Shown piece by piece: positions 33,079 to 44,629 of a stretch of DNA of 64,000 nt; the stretch's first letter is position 1; each line of letters begins with the position of its first letter. The position numbers were made by a program, and so were the translations under genes. The notes under the pieces are model-generated. The model made no database searches, was not told the origin of the DNA, and worked only from the letters and a program-made list of their open reading frames with translations. Source of the DNA: Aphanomyces cochlioides (Eukaryota; Oomycota; Saprolegniomycetes; Saprolegniales; Verrucalvaceae); NCBI GenBank assembly GCA_019828595.1, contig JAHQRK010000006.1:434001-498000 (forward strand), in the 5' to 3' direction.

Positions 33079-34226
33079 TTGACACAAGTGTTGTTTGGGA
33101 TGGCTCGCCAGGTTTCGAGGGACCGCCGCTTATGCCACTCAATCCATGAGAAGATGCAGGCTCTCGAAATGCTACAACAATTTGGTGTGCGCGAAGTTGC
33201 GAGACGTATGCAAACGTCGCCAAGAAACATTCGAAACTGGAAGAAACAAAGCGAAGTACTCCGTGCTTTCGCTGGAAACCAACAGCGATATCGAGTGGAT
33301 GGCGCTGGAAGACCCACGATTATTCCAAACTCCGACAAATTGGTGGCGTTTATGACTGCGATGAGAGCTAGAGAGAAAGCACTCAGCAGCGTTCATATCA
33401 TCATGTTTTTGAAAAAACATGAACGTCAATGGCTGAACGACTACGTTGCATCGAAACCTCCAGGGTCTGCATATCCGTCGCTCCATCACTTGTTACAGCA
33501 GTTCTGTGCCAGGTGGGGGTTCACTCTCAAAAGGAGTATCATGCTTACCCCAAATCATGTGTGTATAACGTAGACGAAACTGGTTTCTACTTTAACATGC
33601 CACCAAATATGATATAGTCTGTTTGTGGTGGCGATTCGTACGTGTCCGATGGCGAAAAGCATTCCTACAGAATGACCGCTGTTTTAACTGTCCGTGCAGA
33701 TGGCGTCAAGTTGCCGATCCTCTTTATTATGCGTGGCCAACCGGGTGGCCTTATCGAACGCACTGAGTTCCCTACGTTTCCAAGCGAACATTTCTATGCT
33801 TGTCAAGAAAACGCGTGGATGGACGCAGTCGTATGGCGTCAATACCTTCACTTTGTCTTTGGACCCCAAGTCGAAGAACCGTCTGTCCTTCTTCTTGATA
33901 ATTTCGACTCACACGTTTCTGACGAAGCCTACAGGATTGTGAATGAGGATCTTGGCTCAATTCTTTGCCCAATACCTCCTAATGCGACAGCGGCTTGTCA
34001 ACCATTGGACGTTTCTATAATGGCACCATTTAAACGGCATTTGCGAGATCTGTACCTCTTGGAAGACCATGTTGACGACGTTGAAGAACTCGACATGCTT
34101 GATGATTTTGATAGCCCAAGCACAAAGTTGAAGCGGTCCATGATGATAAAAAGGGCAGTCGCAGCTTGGGAGAAGATAACAAGTGCCGAAATATTGTCTA
34201 GCTTTGAGAAAGCTATCCCTAGATGA
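33079..34226 (+). pseudogene. Pogo-like DDE_1 transposase, broken
   Basis: Frames 33079-33573 and 33642-34226 with a bridging piece (33429-33617) encode an N-terminal HTH (VREVARRMQTSPRNIRNWKK), then YNVDETGFYFNMPP (Asp), LLLDNFDSHVS (Asp) and CQPLDVSIMAPFKRH (Asp). Layout matches the 387-residue intact relative at 52762-53925. Part of the linker around 33490-33560 is lost and an in-frame TAG lies near 33617. The DDE region after 33642 is open to the stop. Confidence 0.85.
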
Positions 34227-34938
34227 GAGAGAATAGATGACTACAAAGGTTTGTACTTGGTCGCTGTTCAATATCATTACACTGCACTGGCGGCGAGTCA
34301 AAGTCTTGCTATGTAGAGTCATCGGTGCGCACGCTCATACAACCGCCAAGCTGTCTCTATTGTGTCAGGCAGCATGCTGCTTGACGTACCATCGTATAAA
34401 AGATCGTTGGTAAGTCGAGAAGCGTGCTACCTGACGGAAAACCACTTGGACGTACGTCTTGAGAAAGAGAGAAGTCGAATTCCTTGGGCAAGGCTAGGCG
34501 CCTTGTACAATCACACTTGTCGACAAAAGATCTTGACAAAGGCCAAAGGAACGAACGAGAGAGAGTAAATTTTGTCGTTCTTGAACGACTTGCTGCAAAC
34601 CTTGACCATTTGTGTTGAGCAAAAGCAGACCACTTGAATTCCTATGGCGCAAAGTTAATGGAATAGAAACTCTTGATGTACTTGAGAAGATATGGTATCG
34701 CAATTCCGAAGCTCGTCGTTTCTTGATGGTCTTCAGTGCTTGTTGGAGTGTCGGGATGGCTCTCGAGTGATTCAGGCATGATATAATTCGCCCGACGCAT
34801 AACTTTATTACCTGTATTTATGTATTTTATATTGCTAATGATAATACAAACATTAAGTACACTGTTACCATAGTATTTTTTATCCGGGGTCAACCACCTG
34901 AATAAATTGCAATAAACGGCTCCTCAACCACCATTCGG

Positions 34939-36876
34939 ATGAGGTCGAATTATCCGTATAATGTAACTGATGTGTGTTCATTCATCAGCAGGTCGCACAA
35001 CACAATGTCCTCCACAAACAAAAGACTGTCGGCAAGAGATATATATGCAATAGACGACGAGATCCAACGAATATCAGACAAGGCGATCACCCAGCTCATG
35101 AAAGCCATGAAATTGAGCCATGCAGCGGAGCGTCAAACACATACAGGCACTCGAGAGCTCGCTCAACACTCAAAGGACGCTTACTTCAAACATATTCGCG
35201 GGTTACGCTACTTTTGCCACTTGATTGGTGATTACGAAAGCTTACTTATGCTGCTTGACAGACCTCCAACCCCATGGTGCCCTTCTATGAACGCTCAGAC
35301 CATTGCTGATTTCATCCATTTTAAACGACAACCTCCTGGTTCGATATTCAAACGAATTGGCCAGAATACCCAATGCATCAATGTACTTGGACGCAAAATT
35401 TACTGCCAGGGTGGGTGGAATGATCCCCGAAATGTGGACCAGATGGTATCTGCAGTTAGTGTTCTTCATGCATCACGTGGTCAAAGTTGTCCATACGAGG
35501 AAAAGTGTACACATTGCGCTAACTTACCATTGCGTCGACGCCACCACGGCTGTAAATTCCATCCTGGTCGACCAGCTCCGATGAGAAAGGGGAATCCAAA
35601 AGAAGCCATTGTTGTCATGGATACAATGCGTGTGAGCAGTAAAAATGGATCATCTTACGTACCACATGGCGACAGCCCACTGACACCATAGGAAGTAATG
35701 GATTTGAGAAATCTTCTCGTTTCGACGAACTCAATCGACGACTTTCAGCTGTTTACAATGGTTCTTTTGTCTATTAAACTATTCCTGCGAGGTGAGGAGG
35801 TGGTCTCAATCCGAGTCGAAGATTTCATTTCAGATTTGTCGATTGTTTCCAAGGATGGAGTTGTGGATTGTCTATCCCTTGTTGTTCAAGGAAAGTCCGA
35901 CAAATCACCCATTACACTGGCATTATGGGCAGATGATGATTTCCCACTTTTGTGTCCCATCAGGCACCTCTTCGTTTTTATCGCTTTGAAAAAACCTCTG
36001 AAAGGTTATATTTTCGATGGCAATTGCGATGGTCATTATTCTCCAGAATCATTCCATTGTCGCCTTAAACACGTTTGCTCCAAGCTGATTGCTCGCGATG
36101 GCCCGTTTGGGTCTCATTCCTGTCGAAAAACTGCTTACTTATTTGCTGTGTGGGGCAATGGTAATGAGAGTGACATGATGGAAGCAGCCAGACACAAAAC
36201 GCTAGCTAATGCTATGAAGTACAAGCGGGATGCAGCTTTCCTTTTACAAGTAGCATCTGCAAACAATTGCCATGTTGAGGGGGTTGTTCCGATATGGAAG
36301 CAAATATACTGTAAGGACAGGCAAATGGGTCGGAGTGTTAACATGCATGGGCCAAAAGGATTCAAACCACTTTCGCAATTGGCGAGTGATTTTGTGTTTC
36401 TTATATGCCAAGCCCCACAAGATGCTGATTTGTTATGTATGGTTCAATGTGTCCTTGAATACAAACGAAAGTCTTCAACGAAGGAGAAAATCCGCGACAT
36501 GTGTGCTAAGTCAATGTCAGACAATGATATCAAAGCAATGATGACACTTGTCGACACTTACGTCCTCGAAATGAGGTTTGCATGCTCTAGGCCAAGTACG
36601 ACTGTCAGCGACCACATCGATGCAGAGCAGCAACTACATGCTACAAGTTCTACTGAGGTAAATTCCCTTGCTTTGAACATGCGACTTACGAGTAGTGACA
36701 GCAACAGCATGTCACAGATGTACACACTGGGCAGACGAGCTGCCAATCTCAAGTGCCTATCTGCTCTATCAATGAATGTGTTGAGTCAAATGCTCCGAAG
36801 TCAAGAAAGAAGCTCAGGCGCGTTGGTTCGTTTGATTTCCCGGATAGGAAATCGCTACGGACTATGGACACGTTGA
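34939..36876 (+). pseudogene. Tyrosine recombinase (Crypton-type), one in-frame stop
   Basis: A single frame runs from 34939 through one TAG at 35689-35691 to 36876. Residues 60-130 form a core-binding domain. A Cys/His cluster (CPYEEKCTHC..CKFH, about 35500-35570) looks like a zinc-binding insert. The catalytic part has MVLLSIKLFLRGEEVVSIR (first Arg), FGSHSCRKTAYLF (HxxR) and EAARHKTLANAMKYKRD (second His/Arg and Tyr). This is a different family from the palindrome Crypton; no GCR1-like tail is obvious. It lies in the 3' part of the pogo-type element. Confidence 0.75.
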
Positions 36877-37374
36877 CCACAGTGAAAAAATTCATAGAGT
36901 TCAGATCGATGATGCCCACGAACACATCTGACATGACAGATGGTGCGCGACAATTTGCAATCACAGCACTCAAACCAATTCTATCTTGCCTCGATAATCA
37001 CTTTGGGGGCAACTTGGATGACTTTGTAGTGTACTGGAAAACAATATCCACATCTTCCTTTGGCAAAGACAAATGTAATGGCGAGGGTAGAACCTGTTCA
37101 CACATAACTTGTTGATAAGGATTTGGTTGATGCAACCATTGCACTTGGATGTCATTAGTAATATCAGGAGAGAAAACATATCCGGAAATTCCGGTTAATC
37201 AATCTCAACCACCCTCAACCGACACAATAAGAGGGTTATATCCTGCAATATAAAATATCGTATTAATATTTTTGCCAAAAAATGCAACCGATTGGATGTA
37301 AATCTTGCCGAACTTCGAAGACAAATGTCCAATCATATCTCTAGAAAAGATTCTACTTCGATATTCTGTGTGCC

Positions 37375-37797
37375 TTATAATACCTCGTTCCCAGTATCGA
37401 AGCGATAAAGACGAAAGATTATATTAAATACCTTATTCTGGACTTTGTTGTGGTCATATTCACGTTGCAAAGCTGATGAAAGCTCTGCAGCAAGGATACC
37501 ATAAGCGTCCTTCTTCATTTGTGCGCTTTTTGCATTGCTGAATCGATCATTCATATCGCGAAATCGGAGGCGCAAAAGTAATTCCACCGAAACATCGCAC
37601 CACAGGGCCAATGGCTTGCCTTTCGCAGGGTATTTTGGCTCGAGAGCTCTGTCTCCTAGATCCAAGGAGCTTGCCACATCGACGAGGGTCGACTTTGTTG
37701 AGTCTTGGATGGTGGACGTGGTTGACTTGGCCTTGGACTTGACCACACGCTTGCCAGCCTTGCTCATCGAACAAAAATGATCCTCAAACAGCCACAA
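37375..37797 (-). pseudogene. Myb/SANT-like Harbinger partner gene, 5' part
   Basis: Minus ORF of 140 residues: a basic Ser/Lys-rich N-terminus, then LALWCDVSVELLLRLRFRDM, the first helix region of a Myb/SANT-like domain, ending at the insertion in FNIIFRLYRFD. The last seven codons come from the inserted element. With 32341-32944 it formed one gene. Confidence 0.75.
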
Positions 37798-38027
37798 AAC
37801 AAACGTCTCTATGATTGGTTAAAGATGAACAGTCGTTATTCTAGCTCGCTTTACCTTGGCTTAGTTGTCTCGACCAAGCTGCTCCACCTCGGCTCAAATT
37901 GACTGAACAGAGATAATGTCGAACAGAGTTGGCCATCACGTTTTCCGGGAAGCGGTTAATATTGGCCAATCATGAGGCAGTCAACTTTGTTCACTTTGCC
38001 TCTGTTAGTTCCCCGACCAGGGCCTTA

Positions 38028-38110
38028 TATGTCCATGTTCCTTCGTTTCCTCCGTCCTGTCAAGCAGTTGGGATCACTGGAACAGTTCTGGCAGGTCGGT
38101 CTGGTCAAGA
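38028..38110 (+). repeat. Short duplicated segment (also at 61955-62035)
   Basis: About 75 bp (TCCTCCGTCCTGTCAAGCAG core) recurs inverted at 61955-62035. The copy here starts exactly outside the Harbinger end; the other copy has an undisturbed upstream sequence, so it shows the pre-insertion site. In the other copy it is in frame with an unknown minus-strand coding piece. Confidence 0.7.
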
Positions 38111-38124
38111 ATCATTGTAGACCG

Positions 38125-39560
38125 CTTACGCTTTAGGCGCAGTCTCCTTTCGACACAAGAATTGTTAACTGGATGTACAACTTATTAATACTGGCTCCGT
38201 GAGGATATTCTTGTACCGCCAATTTGTCCGTTGAGTTTTTATCAAGATTTCAAAAGTCGCAAAACTTAAACCATGGGGGACAAACAAAATATATTCACAA
38301 TTTCACATAATTTTACTCATATTCCATCGATCTGCACAAAATTCCTTAATGTTTCTTGTCGTATTGACCTTAACAATACCATCGACGACAAGCTTCTCCG
38401 TTTGCGAGTTGTGAGAGTTGTATGATGTTTTGCTTGATTACACAAATTTTGCACAATTTTACTATGTCAAAGACGTAAGAAACACGAACATTTATATGGA
38501 TAATTTAAAGTTTATAAATATCGAATGATAATTATTGTATTAGAGAGATTTCGCAAACTCTTCCATATCCATACCCATACAAAAACCTGTCGATTTCTAT
38601 AATTGTACAGAAGACGTCATGAAAACTTATCTCCCTGCTGTAGATTCGACATTTTCCAGAATTAGTAAGGCAATATTGTATGTTTCAGTACTGAAGCAAG
38701 GTGAGGTGCCTTGCAAATTCCATAAATGTATGTGAGAATTTTAACATTTCAAATATTTTATCTTTATGTTTCTATGGAATAAAAACAAATGTTCAAAGTT
38801 CAATCTCACACACACTCATTTGGAAGGCAACCTACCTTGAGAAAGTTCTATCCAATCAAAATACACAAATATAGAAAAATATTGCCCAATACAGTAGCTG
38901 AAAAGAAAGGATATGCTCGCAATGTCAAGCAGCAGCGACAATTTCACCGTGGAAGACGCACGCCGAAATAGGATGAGCAGGATAAGCTCGGACAATCATG
39001 CAAGATATACGTTTGGAACAGTCAGATTGTGAAATGAGCATCCCTTTTACGTCGCCCGCACTTGCTCCAACAATATTCAAGCTCGTGCTTGATAGATCTT
39101 AAAACCTTTGTTTACAGTGACTCCCTTAAATTTGTTATTCGGACAGTTAAAAATAATCCTAATATTCAACCTGGTACCCTCAGCGGCAACAGAAGTGCGA
39201 TAAAAGGTCTACAGGGATAGGCAAATGAGATCCACCATTATCATTTGGCAAGATCAAAGAATTCTATTCGGGTATCAAGCATGGCATATAACTAAGTTAT
39301 TCAGGATTTACTGGTCTGTTGTTAATCTTTACTTGTAAATTCAGAGACATTCAAAATGGAATTGAATGTGTCTCTCAATCAACAGATTTGACAATGAATT
39401 CTTGTCTTGAGCCTGGTCTTCACAAATGCAAATAATCCACGAGCATTTCGTTGTGACTCACTCAAGAGAGGAGGCAATCCAACGCACGTCACGTCGTTGT
39501 CTTGAACGGCCTTCCTTCTCTCGAAAGCAAAATGCTTGTTTTCACAGAAAAAAGACAACC
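38125..39560. other. Non-coding stretch
   Basis: AT-rich, no supported gene on either strand; ORFs are short and unconserved in this window. Confidence 0.4.
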
Positions 39561-39567
39561 AATTATA

Positions 39568-39800
39568 TTGTTGATTTGATACGAATTTCCAGACCCCGTT
39601 CAATCAAATCACGCCGGCGGATCGATTCACCAATCGACGCCATTGGCTAATAAATATTTTGGGCGATTTTGATTGGCTGAATAAAATTTTAAAGAAAGTA
39701 CAGTTCCTATGAAAGAAAGTACTGTTCTAATTTTCATTCATCCAATGTATTGGCGCGATTGGAGATTGATACAAAAAACGAATCCAAATTGGGAAATTTC
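39568..39800 (+). repeat. Dispersed non-coding repeat, copy 2
   Basis: Matches 51933-52154 in the same orientation and 25012-25220 inverted. Here it stands alone, without the long terminal repeats that flank the copy at 51705-52380. It carries an internal direct duplication (CTATGAAAGAAAGTACTGTT) missing from the others. Confidence 0.8.
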
Positions 39801-39983
39801 TAGCGAATCCACAATACTAGAAGTTATTTTCAATTGGACAATATTCATAAGCAAGGTTGATCGCCTTGCAAATTCCATCAACAAGTCAATTTCTGAGGAA
39901 TAAGTTCTGGTGAGGTATTGAGTTCATGAAAGAATCTGTTCTTCGAGTGCGTTATAGTCAGAAGTTAATGGAACATTGAAGCG

Positions 39984-40630
39984 TTGCCTGGGTTCCAGAT
40001 GGACAAGTGCAAGAACTGGACCGAAGAAGAGGACGTCGAGCTCCTTCAGCAGGTCTCCATTGACTCACCCTTCCTGGCACGACGTGGCAAGATTCTGCGT
40101 GAATGGGATCTTGTTGCCCAGAGGGTTATGACGTCCGATTCATTCGGTCGTGTGATCGACGGAAAAAAGGCCTAGAGTTGATTTCTCTAGAGCATCGAAA
40201 ATCCGACCGCCAATCTGCCAAGCTATCTGGAGTTAGTGAGGAAGTTTCTGAAAAACAGGTTATTCTAGATGATGTGTTGCCTCTTATTGATGACAACAAA
40301 CGTGAACTGGAGGCGACAGCAGAAAACCCTCAAAAACAGTTCGAAGATCGAGAGATAATGGATCGTTAATACGCGATGAAGCCATGAAAGGTTGTTCCAA
40401 ACGACAAAAAACTGATACGCCAACACCCCAGAAGAAGTTGTTGGACATGACTGCCCAAGACAACAAAGAAGATTGAGAATCTCGAATTCCAAAAGTACAA
40501 GTTTGAACAGGAGATGAAACAACGTATTGAAGAGAGAGAGGAGCGCAAAGCCGAAAGAGAGTTGCATGTGGGACTTGCTCAAATTGAAGCAGACAAACAA
40601 ATTGCTTCGGCAAAGTTGGATAAACAATAA
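39984..40630 (+). pseudogene. Myb/SANT-like DNA-binding protein with coiled coil, broken
   Basis: Plus frames 39984-40175, 40103-40369 and a third to 40630. It starts with KNWTEEEDVELLQQVS, a Myb-like helix-turn-helix entry, and WDLVAQRV with a following EHRKSD block. The C-terminal part is a charged coiled coil (MKQRIEEREERKAERELH). Frame changes near 40165 and 40375 break it. Such genes accompany oomycete DNA transposons or are lone Myb-like regulators; I cannot tell which. Confidence 0.6.
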
Positions 40631-41450
40631 TAAATACGAATAATTTCATGATCAATTACGTTAGTCTAGTCTGTGTCTACATGCTCCACATTTGTACTCT
40701 GAGATCAACTTACTATCACAAGAGCAGCAGTTGCAATGTGTCAGCAAGATTGCTACAAATACCATCTTTCCAACGTTCGAGAGCTTGACTTTTGTTGATA
40801 TTTGCACGAGATAAATGACCATAAACTTTTCATGTAGCCGAAATTCCATTCCACTGACATTCGCACTAGACTCATTCTAGCATTGAAGTTTATCTTGGCA
40901 GCATTTAAGTTTTATCCATTCTAGCCTGAAATAATAATATAAGTATTCACGTCATAGGTGGAATCGCCGTGATTTTAATATCCCGAAAAGATTTCCCAGT
41001 TCATTTGATTAAATCAATCAACCTGCTGAGTGACAACAAGATCATGTCGTGGAGACAACCTTCAACAGGACCGTAGAAGTGCATACAAAGACCATCAAGA
41101 GTCGTAAGGCCTTGATAGTTAAAGCAGTGGTTACATTTGTGAACAAAGTATATTTCATTTTGCAAGTTTAAGTGATCTTGACTGTCGTCACTTGGCAGTC
41201 TTCGTACCTGTCATTTGTGCAACCCTGTGTACAACCCTATTTTGATTGGCTTAAAATATACGTTATTGACTTGGAGATTTGAGTGTGTGATTCCTAAAGC
41301 TCAATACCCAAGGTCGACCATGGCCATTGTCCACATCCTCAAACCCCACATGCGATTGTATCGAGTCTAGTGTATGATGTATAAACAAATCAACAATACA
41401 AGACTCGTTACATTGACATCGTTCTCTATCCTTTGCATAGGGACTTCGGC
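40631..41450. other. Non-coding stretch
   Basis: No gene supported on either strand. No repeat shared with the rest of the window was seen. Confidence 0.35.
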
Positions 41451-41713
41451 ACTTGCAGCATTTGAAGATGAGCCCATTCGCATACGGGACCCAGAATATA
41501 GCACAGCAGCAGATAATTTTATGGTTTCAAATGACTCGATGTGTAAATTGCAATGGATGTTTGTCATTTCAACATGATCTCTTTTCCATCGTCTTTGAGG
41601 CTCATATGAGTCTCTCAAAGAATGAAAATTCAGAGGGTTTTGCGCGTCTGCAACAAGCTTGAGTTCATAAAGAAGGTCGTCATAATTACAAAAGGTAGCA
41701 TGCAGATTGCATG
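41451..41713 (-). pseudogene. Deaminase tail fused to copy B coding piece
   Basis: Plus-strand bases 41451-41505 contain the end of the deaminase (minus strand in copies A and C; plus strand here reads ALAAFEDEPIRIRDPEY). They join directly to the segment that in copies A and C lies further away (FHSLRDSYEPQ.. on the minus strand, 41650-41560). The internal part of the deaminase is deleted and the orientation has changed. It shows copy B underwent its own rearrangement. Confidence 0.5.
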
Positions 41714-42225
41714 CAGGGCTTGATAAAAAAAGATTGTGATTGTCAGAAGCTGCTCGTCGTTTGAGTCGAAATTCGGATCCCGTGCAAACGATTGAGACTG
41801 GGTCTGATGTTGTTTTGAATGGCAGGAAGCGTGCTGCAATAGACCTTGATAACGAAGTCAAGAAGCGTGCTCGCAGTCGCGTCAATACTACACAGCCGTA
41901 TGAAGAAGTGAGTTGGATCCCTCCAACCTCTGTTGTTGTCGAGCGATTCTTCTCTGGCGTGAAGTGCATGATCGGCTACTTCCGGAAGAGTATGGACAGC
42001 ACCACGCTCGAGGTGATCATATACTTAAAGTTGAACTGGGACCTCGTGAGCCTGGGCAACGTCTCACAAGCCATCAAGTTGTCCAAAGCTACCGAAAAGG
42101 ATAGTTCGACTGCTTAGACGTCGCAAAGCTCTTTCACGACAACAATAGATTGAATATTGTCAATGATTGATTGTCCGAAGACTGGGGGTACAATCAATAA
42201 TACAATCTATATTGTAACACTCCTG
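41714..42225 (+). mobile_element. Short hAT element with dimerisation-domain ORF
   Basis: The ends start CAGGGCTTGATA and (complement) CAGGAGTGTTACA, an imperfect inverted pair with the CAGRG-type start of hAT elements. Flanks are a direct repeat GATTGCAT(G) at 41705-41713 and 42226-42234, the 8-bp target duplication of hAT (the ninth base may be chance). Copy A (about 868-875) has the single uninterrupted site. The 512-bp interior carries only the last part of a transposase. Confidence 0.85.
41740..42117 (+). CDS. hAT transposase C-terminal dimerisation fragment
   Basis: A 125-residue ORF with a basic N-terminal half (RKRAAIDLDNEVKKRARSR) and the hAT C-terminal block: SVVVERFFSGVKCMIGYFRK then an IIYLKLNWDLV helix. 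The catalytic Asp/Asp/Glu region is absent, so it cannot be an active transposase. The same ORF is preserved unchanged at 48795-49172. Lack of stops could be recent origin or retained dimerisation function. Confidence 0.75.
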   Translation: MSEAARRLSRNSDPVQTIETGSDVVLNGRKRAAIDLDNEVKKRARSRVNTTQPYEEVSWIPPTSVVVERFFSGVKCMIGYFRKSMDSTTLEVIIYLKLNWDLVSLGNVSQAIKLSKATEKDSSTA

Positions 42226-42239
42226 GATTGCATGAAGTA

Positions 42240-43990
42240 ATGCAGCTTATAGTTGAAGCCCAAATTGCATCTGGGATAGTAACAGCGTAGTCATGCATTG
42301 CAATACGCTGTTTTGTTATTGCTTCAACTTATCGTCCGTTTTTGACGGAGGCTGAGCGTCTTTTAAATTTGAGAAGAACAAGATTTCCATTGGGTCCACA
42401 GTTGAAATGAAGTTCTCACTGGCATTTGCAGTGATATCTTGTCGTTAAAATTTGCAGAGTTAAGCACCCAAAGAATGCGAACAAAACTAGTCGAGGATAA
42501 AGTCAAATTTGCTCTCGATGCCCATCCAACGAGGCCTTAAATCACCCACTGGTAATCGTTTGCACCAACATGTAGCCAATTTTGACCCAGGTTTGTATCC
42601 ACCATGAATGATGGGTCATGAGCACAAATCCTAGAAAAAGCCTGGGGAGAGCATTTGCGGCACTGTTGAATGCACCAGGAAGAATCGTTTGGCAGCACGT
42701 CCACACAGTCGATCAAACTCAATCGAATCTTTTTCACTATTGTTCGAGACTCGTCGTAGCATCCAACAAAACAATCCGCACCGCGGTGGCTAATGAGCGG
42801 CAGACGTTTATAGTTTGGGTTGGCATCATACAACCGATAAATGCTGCCGCCATTTTGTCGCCGCGCGACACCCAAACACTGTTGAGCCAAATTACAAAAT
42901 GTACTGTGGACGTATTTGTCAAGATATAAAACAAGGGTCCAGCATACAATCCAGCAGCAAGCGCTAACAATCCAGGATCGTTCGCACGGCCAAATGACTC
43001 CCATTGAAAGCGTTTAATCGCAAATGTAGCGTACCGCATGACGAAATAGGCAAAGCAAACCTAGAAAAGGTTGAAAAAGTAGTCACAAACGGACGGCTCA
43101 ATATAAAATAGGTTGCATCCCCAAAGTAGATTTCGTACTTGATAAAAGACCCTGGAATGCCAAGCGACGTCAAATTCAATGCCAAACATCGAAAATGCCG
43201 ATAGTAGTGAATCCAAGCTTGATGACCGACATAAATACCAAGAGCAAGCCGAGCGACAAACTTGATCCAAGCAAAAAGAGGTTGGCTCCCACGTCGTTCC
43301 AGCGACTGCAACTTCATACTGGGACGATTTTCTGTCTTACAGAGTCATCCAGATACAATATTTCATCGTGGAGATACCAAGCATCATTATCGCTTGGCAT
43401 TGGAAGCCGTCATTTCGTCGATTTATTTTGAGATAGAATATCACACACAAATTGTTGAAAGCCAGCGCTGTAATACGCCACAATTAGTCTTTGAGATATA
43501 CGCCTTCAAAGGCTACAAGCCAAGTAAGATCATGCACAGACGAAATGTTACAACGAACCGCGGCCATAAGATTGAGGCAAAAAGCTAGACTATACACGAT
43601 AGAAAATCGATTCCACACGACGACGCTTGAGTGTGTAGGCGTCTGATGGGCCTGAATCTTTGTCATGACGACACAAGTGCCGCTCTTGATCGTCGAGAGG
43701 AGAGAAACAGGTGAAACCGAAGTCAAACGTGGACTCTGGTAAAAATAAACTGACTCGCCGAGGGGGTGGGGGAAAGCAGTCGCCCACTGCGTCGTCGAGG
43801 GAATGCCTTGAAAAGAGTGGCTAGTCCTAAAATCGAACCATCGGACGTCGTTGCCAAACGTCTTTTCTTCATGAGTTTCAGAGAGGATAACACAGAGCAT
43901 AACGGAACACTGCAAACAATATGTCTTTGAGTAACACAGAAAAATACTGTACAAGTGAAAGCTGTGGTCGTCAAGTCGCAGCACTGGAAA
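42240..43990 (-). pseudogene. Unidentified multi-pass membrane protein, copy B
   Basis: Minus-strand partner of 1-877, extending further upstream. Hydrophobic pieces appear at 43317-42964 and 43039-42737, and a conserved soluble piece at 43004-42537 (SHRGADCFVGCYDESR.., almost unchanged between the copies). An upstream minus piece (43984-43484) may be an earlier exon. Frames change often; a few GT..AG pairs could be introns but I could not build an open gene. Family unknown. Confidence 0.45.
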
Positions 43991-44629
43991 TCTCCAAGTT
44001 GGGGAAGAGAATTACCTCGGGCGTTTTCAATGGACCGATGCCACGAAATGCCGCTGGAAAATTACCGATAGATGGATAGATCAAACGTTCTTTACTCGAT
44101 GGACATCATAATCGCTGCCACTGTTGCTTGGGATTGGACTTTAGGCTTTCAGATAGATCGATTGCGGCAAATTCTGTACTGAGAATCAGGAGAGCAACCG
44201 ACTCCACAGCTCCACCAGCGGAAATTCATCGTCTCTTTCGTGTATTTCATCATCGTGTCAACCGATTGGGATGTTCCCGTGCTATGTTGACCATTTCACT
44301 GATGTAGATGTGGCAAACACAGCCACCATCGCGTTCATCACCCCTTCATACGTTTGTCGAGGTGGTTTCGCATGGGAGAATGAGATCTATACCCCCTGAA
44401 ACTACAGAATCTCTCCTCAATCCCTCATTCGCAGCTAAGACTCTGTCTTGGACGTCAACCACGAGGACTTGACAGGTTTAAAGTCCACTCTTGCCAACGA
44501 TCTCGTTACCCTTTTCAACAGCAGTCGTGTGTGAACGATTAAGAGAATTTCCTCGCAATGGCGTCGACCAGATCCCTGTCACCTTTGTCGCGCCTTCTTG
44601 GCATTTTGCTGATTGGCTAGAAGTCGAAA
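43991..44629. other. Non-coding / upstream region
   Basis: No gene supported. It probably contains the promoter of the coiled-coil gene starting at 44630; no clear core-promoter element seen. Confidence 0.35.

Larger units (their letters stand above)
32947..37394 (+). mobile_element. TIR element carrying a pogo-type transposase and a tyrosine recombinase
   Basis: Ends CTGGGAACGAGGTATTATAA.. on the left pair with the exact complement on the right for about 26 bases, and TA flanks both ends (32945-32946, 37395-37396). It interrupts the Myb/SANT gene. It holds a DDE_1 transposase (33079-34226) and a YR gene (34939-36876). The termini are close in sequence to those of the intact pogo-like element at 52604 (CAGGGAACGACG). 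Confidence 0.85.
31074..38024 (+). mobile_element. PIF/Harbinger element (host of a nested insertion)
   Basis: The ends pair as GGCCCTGGTCGGGGAAC on the left with its complement on the right (38008-38024), followed by more matching bases (KAAC). Flanks are TAA on the left and TTA on the right, both of Harbinger target type but not an exact direct copy. Inside are a Harbinger transposase on the plus strand and a split Myb/SANT-like partner gene on the minus strand. Removing the nested 32947-37394 element leaves about 2.5 kb, a normal size. Confidence 0.8.

Noticed and set aside
40265..40655. Minus-strand ORFs of 120-123 codons opposite the Myb-like pseudogene
   Set aside because: They are shadows of the charged coiled-coil coding strand; Leu/Phe/Cys-rich composition follows from the complement.
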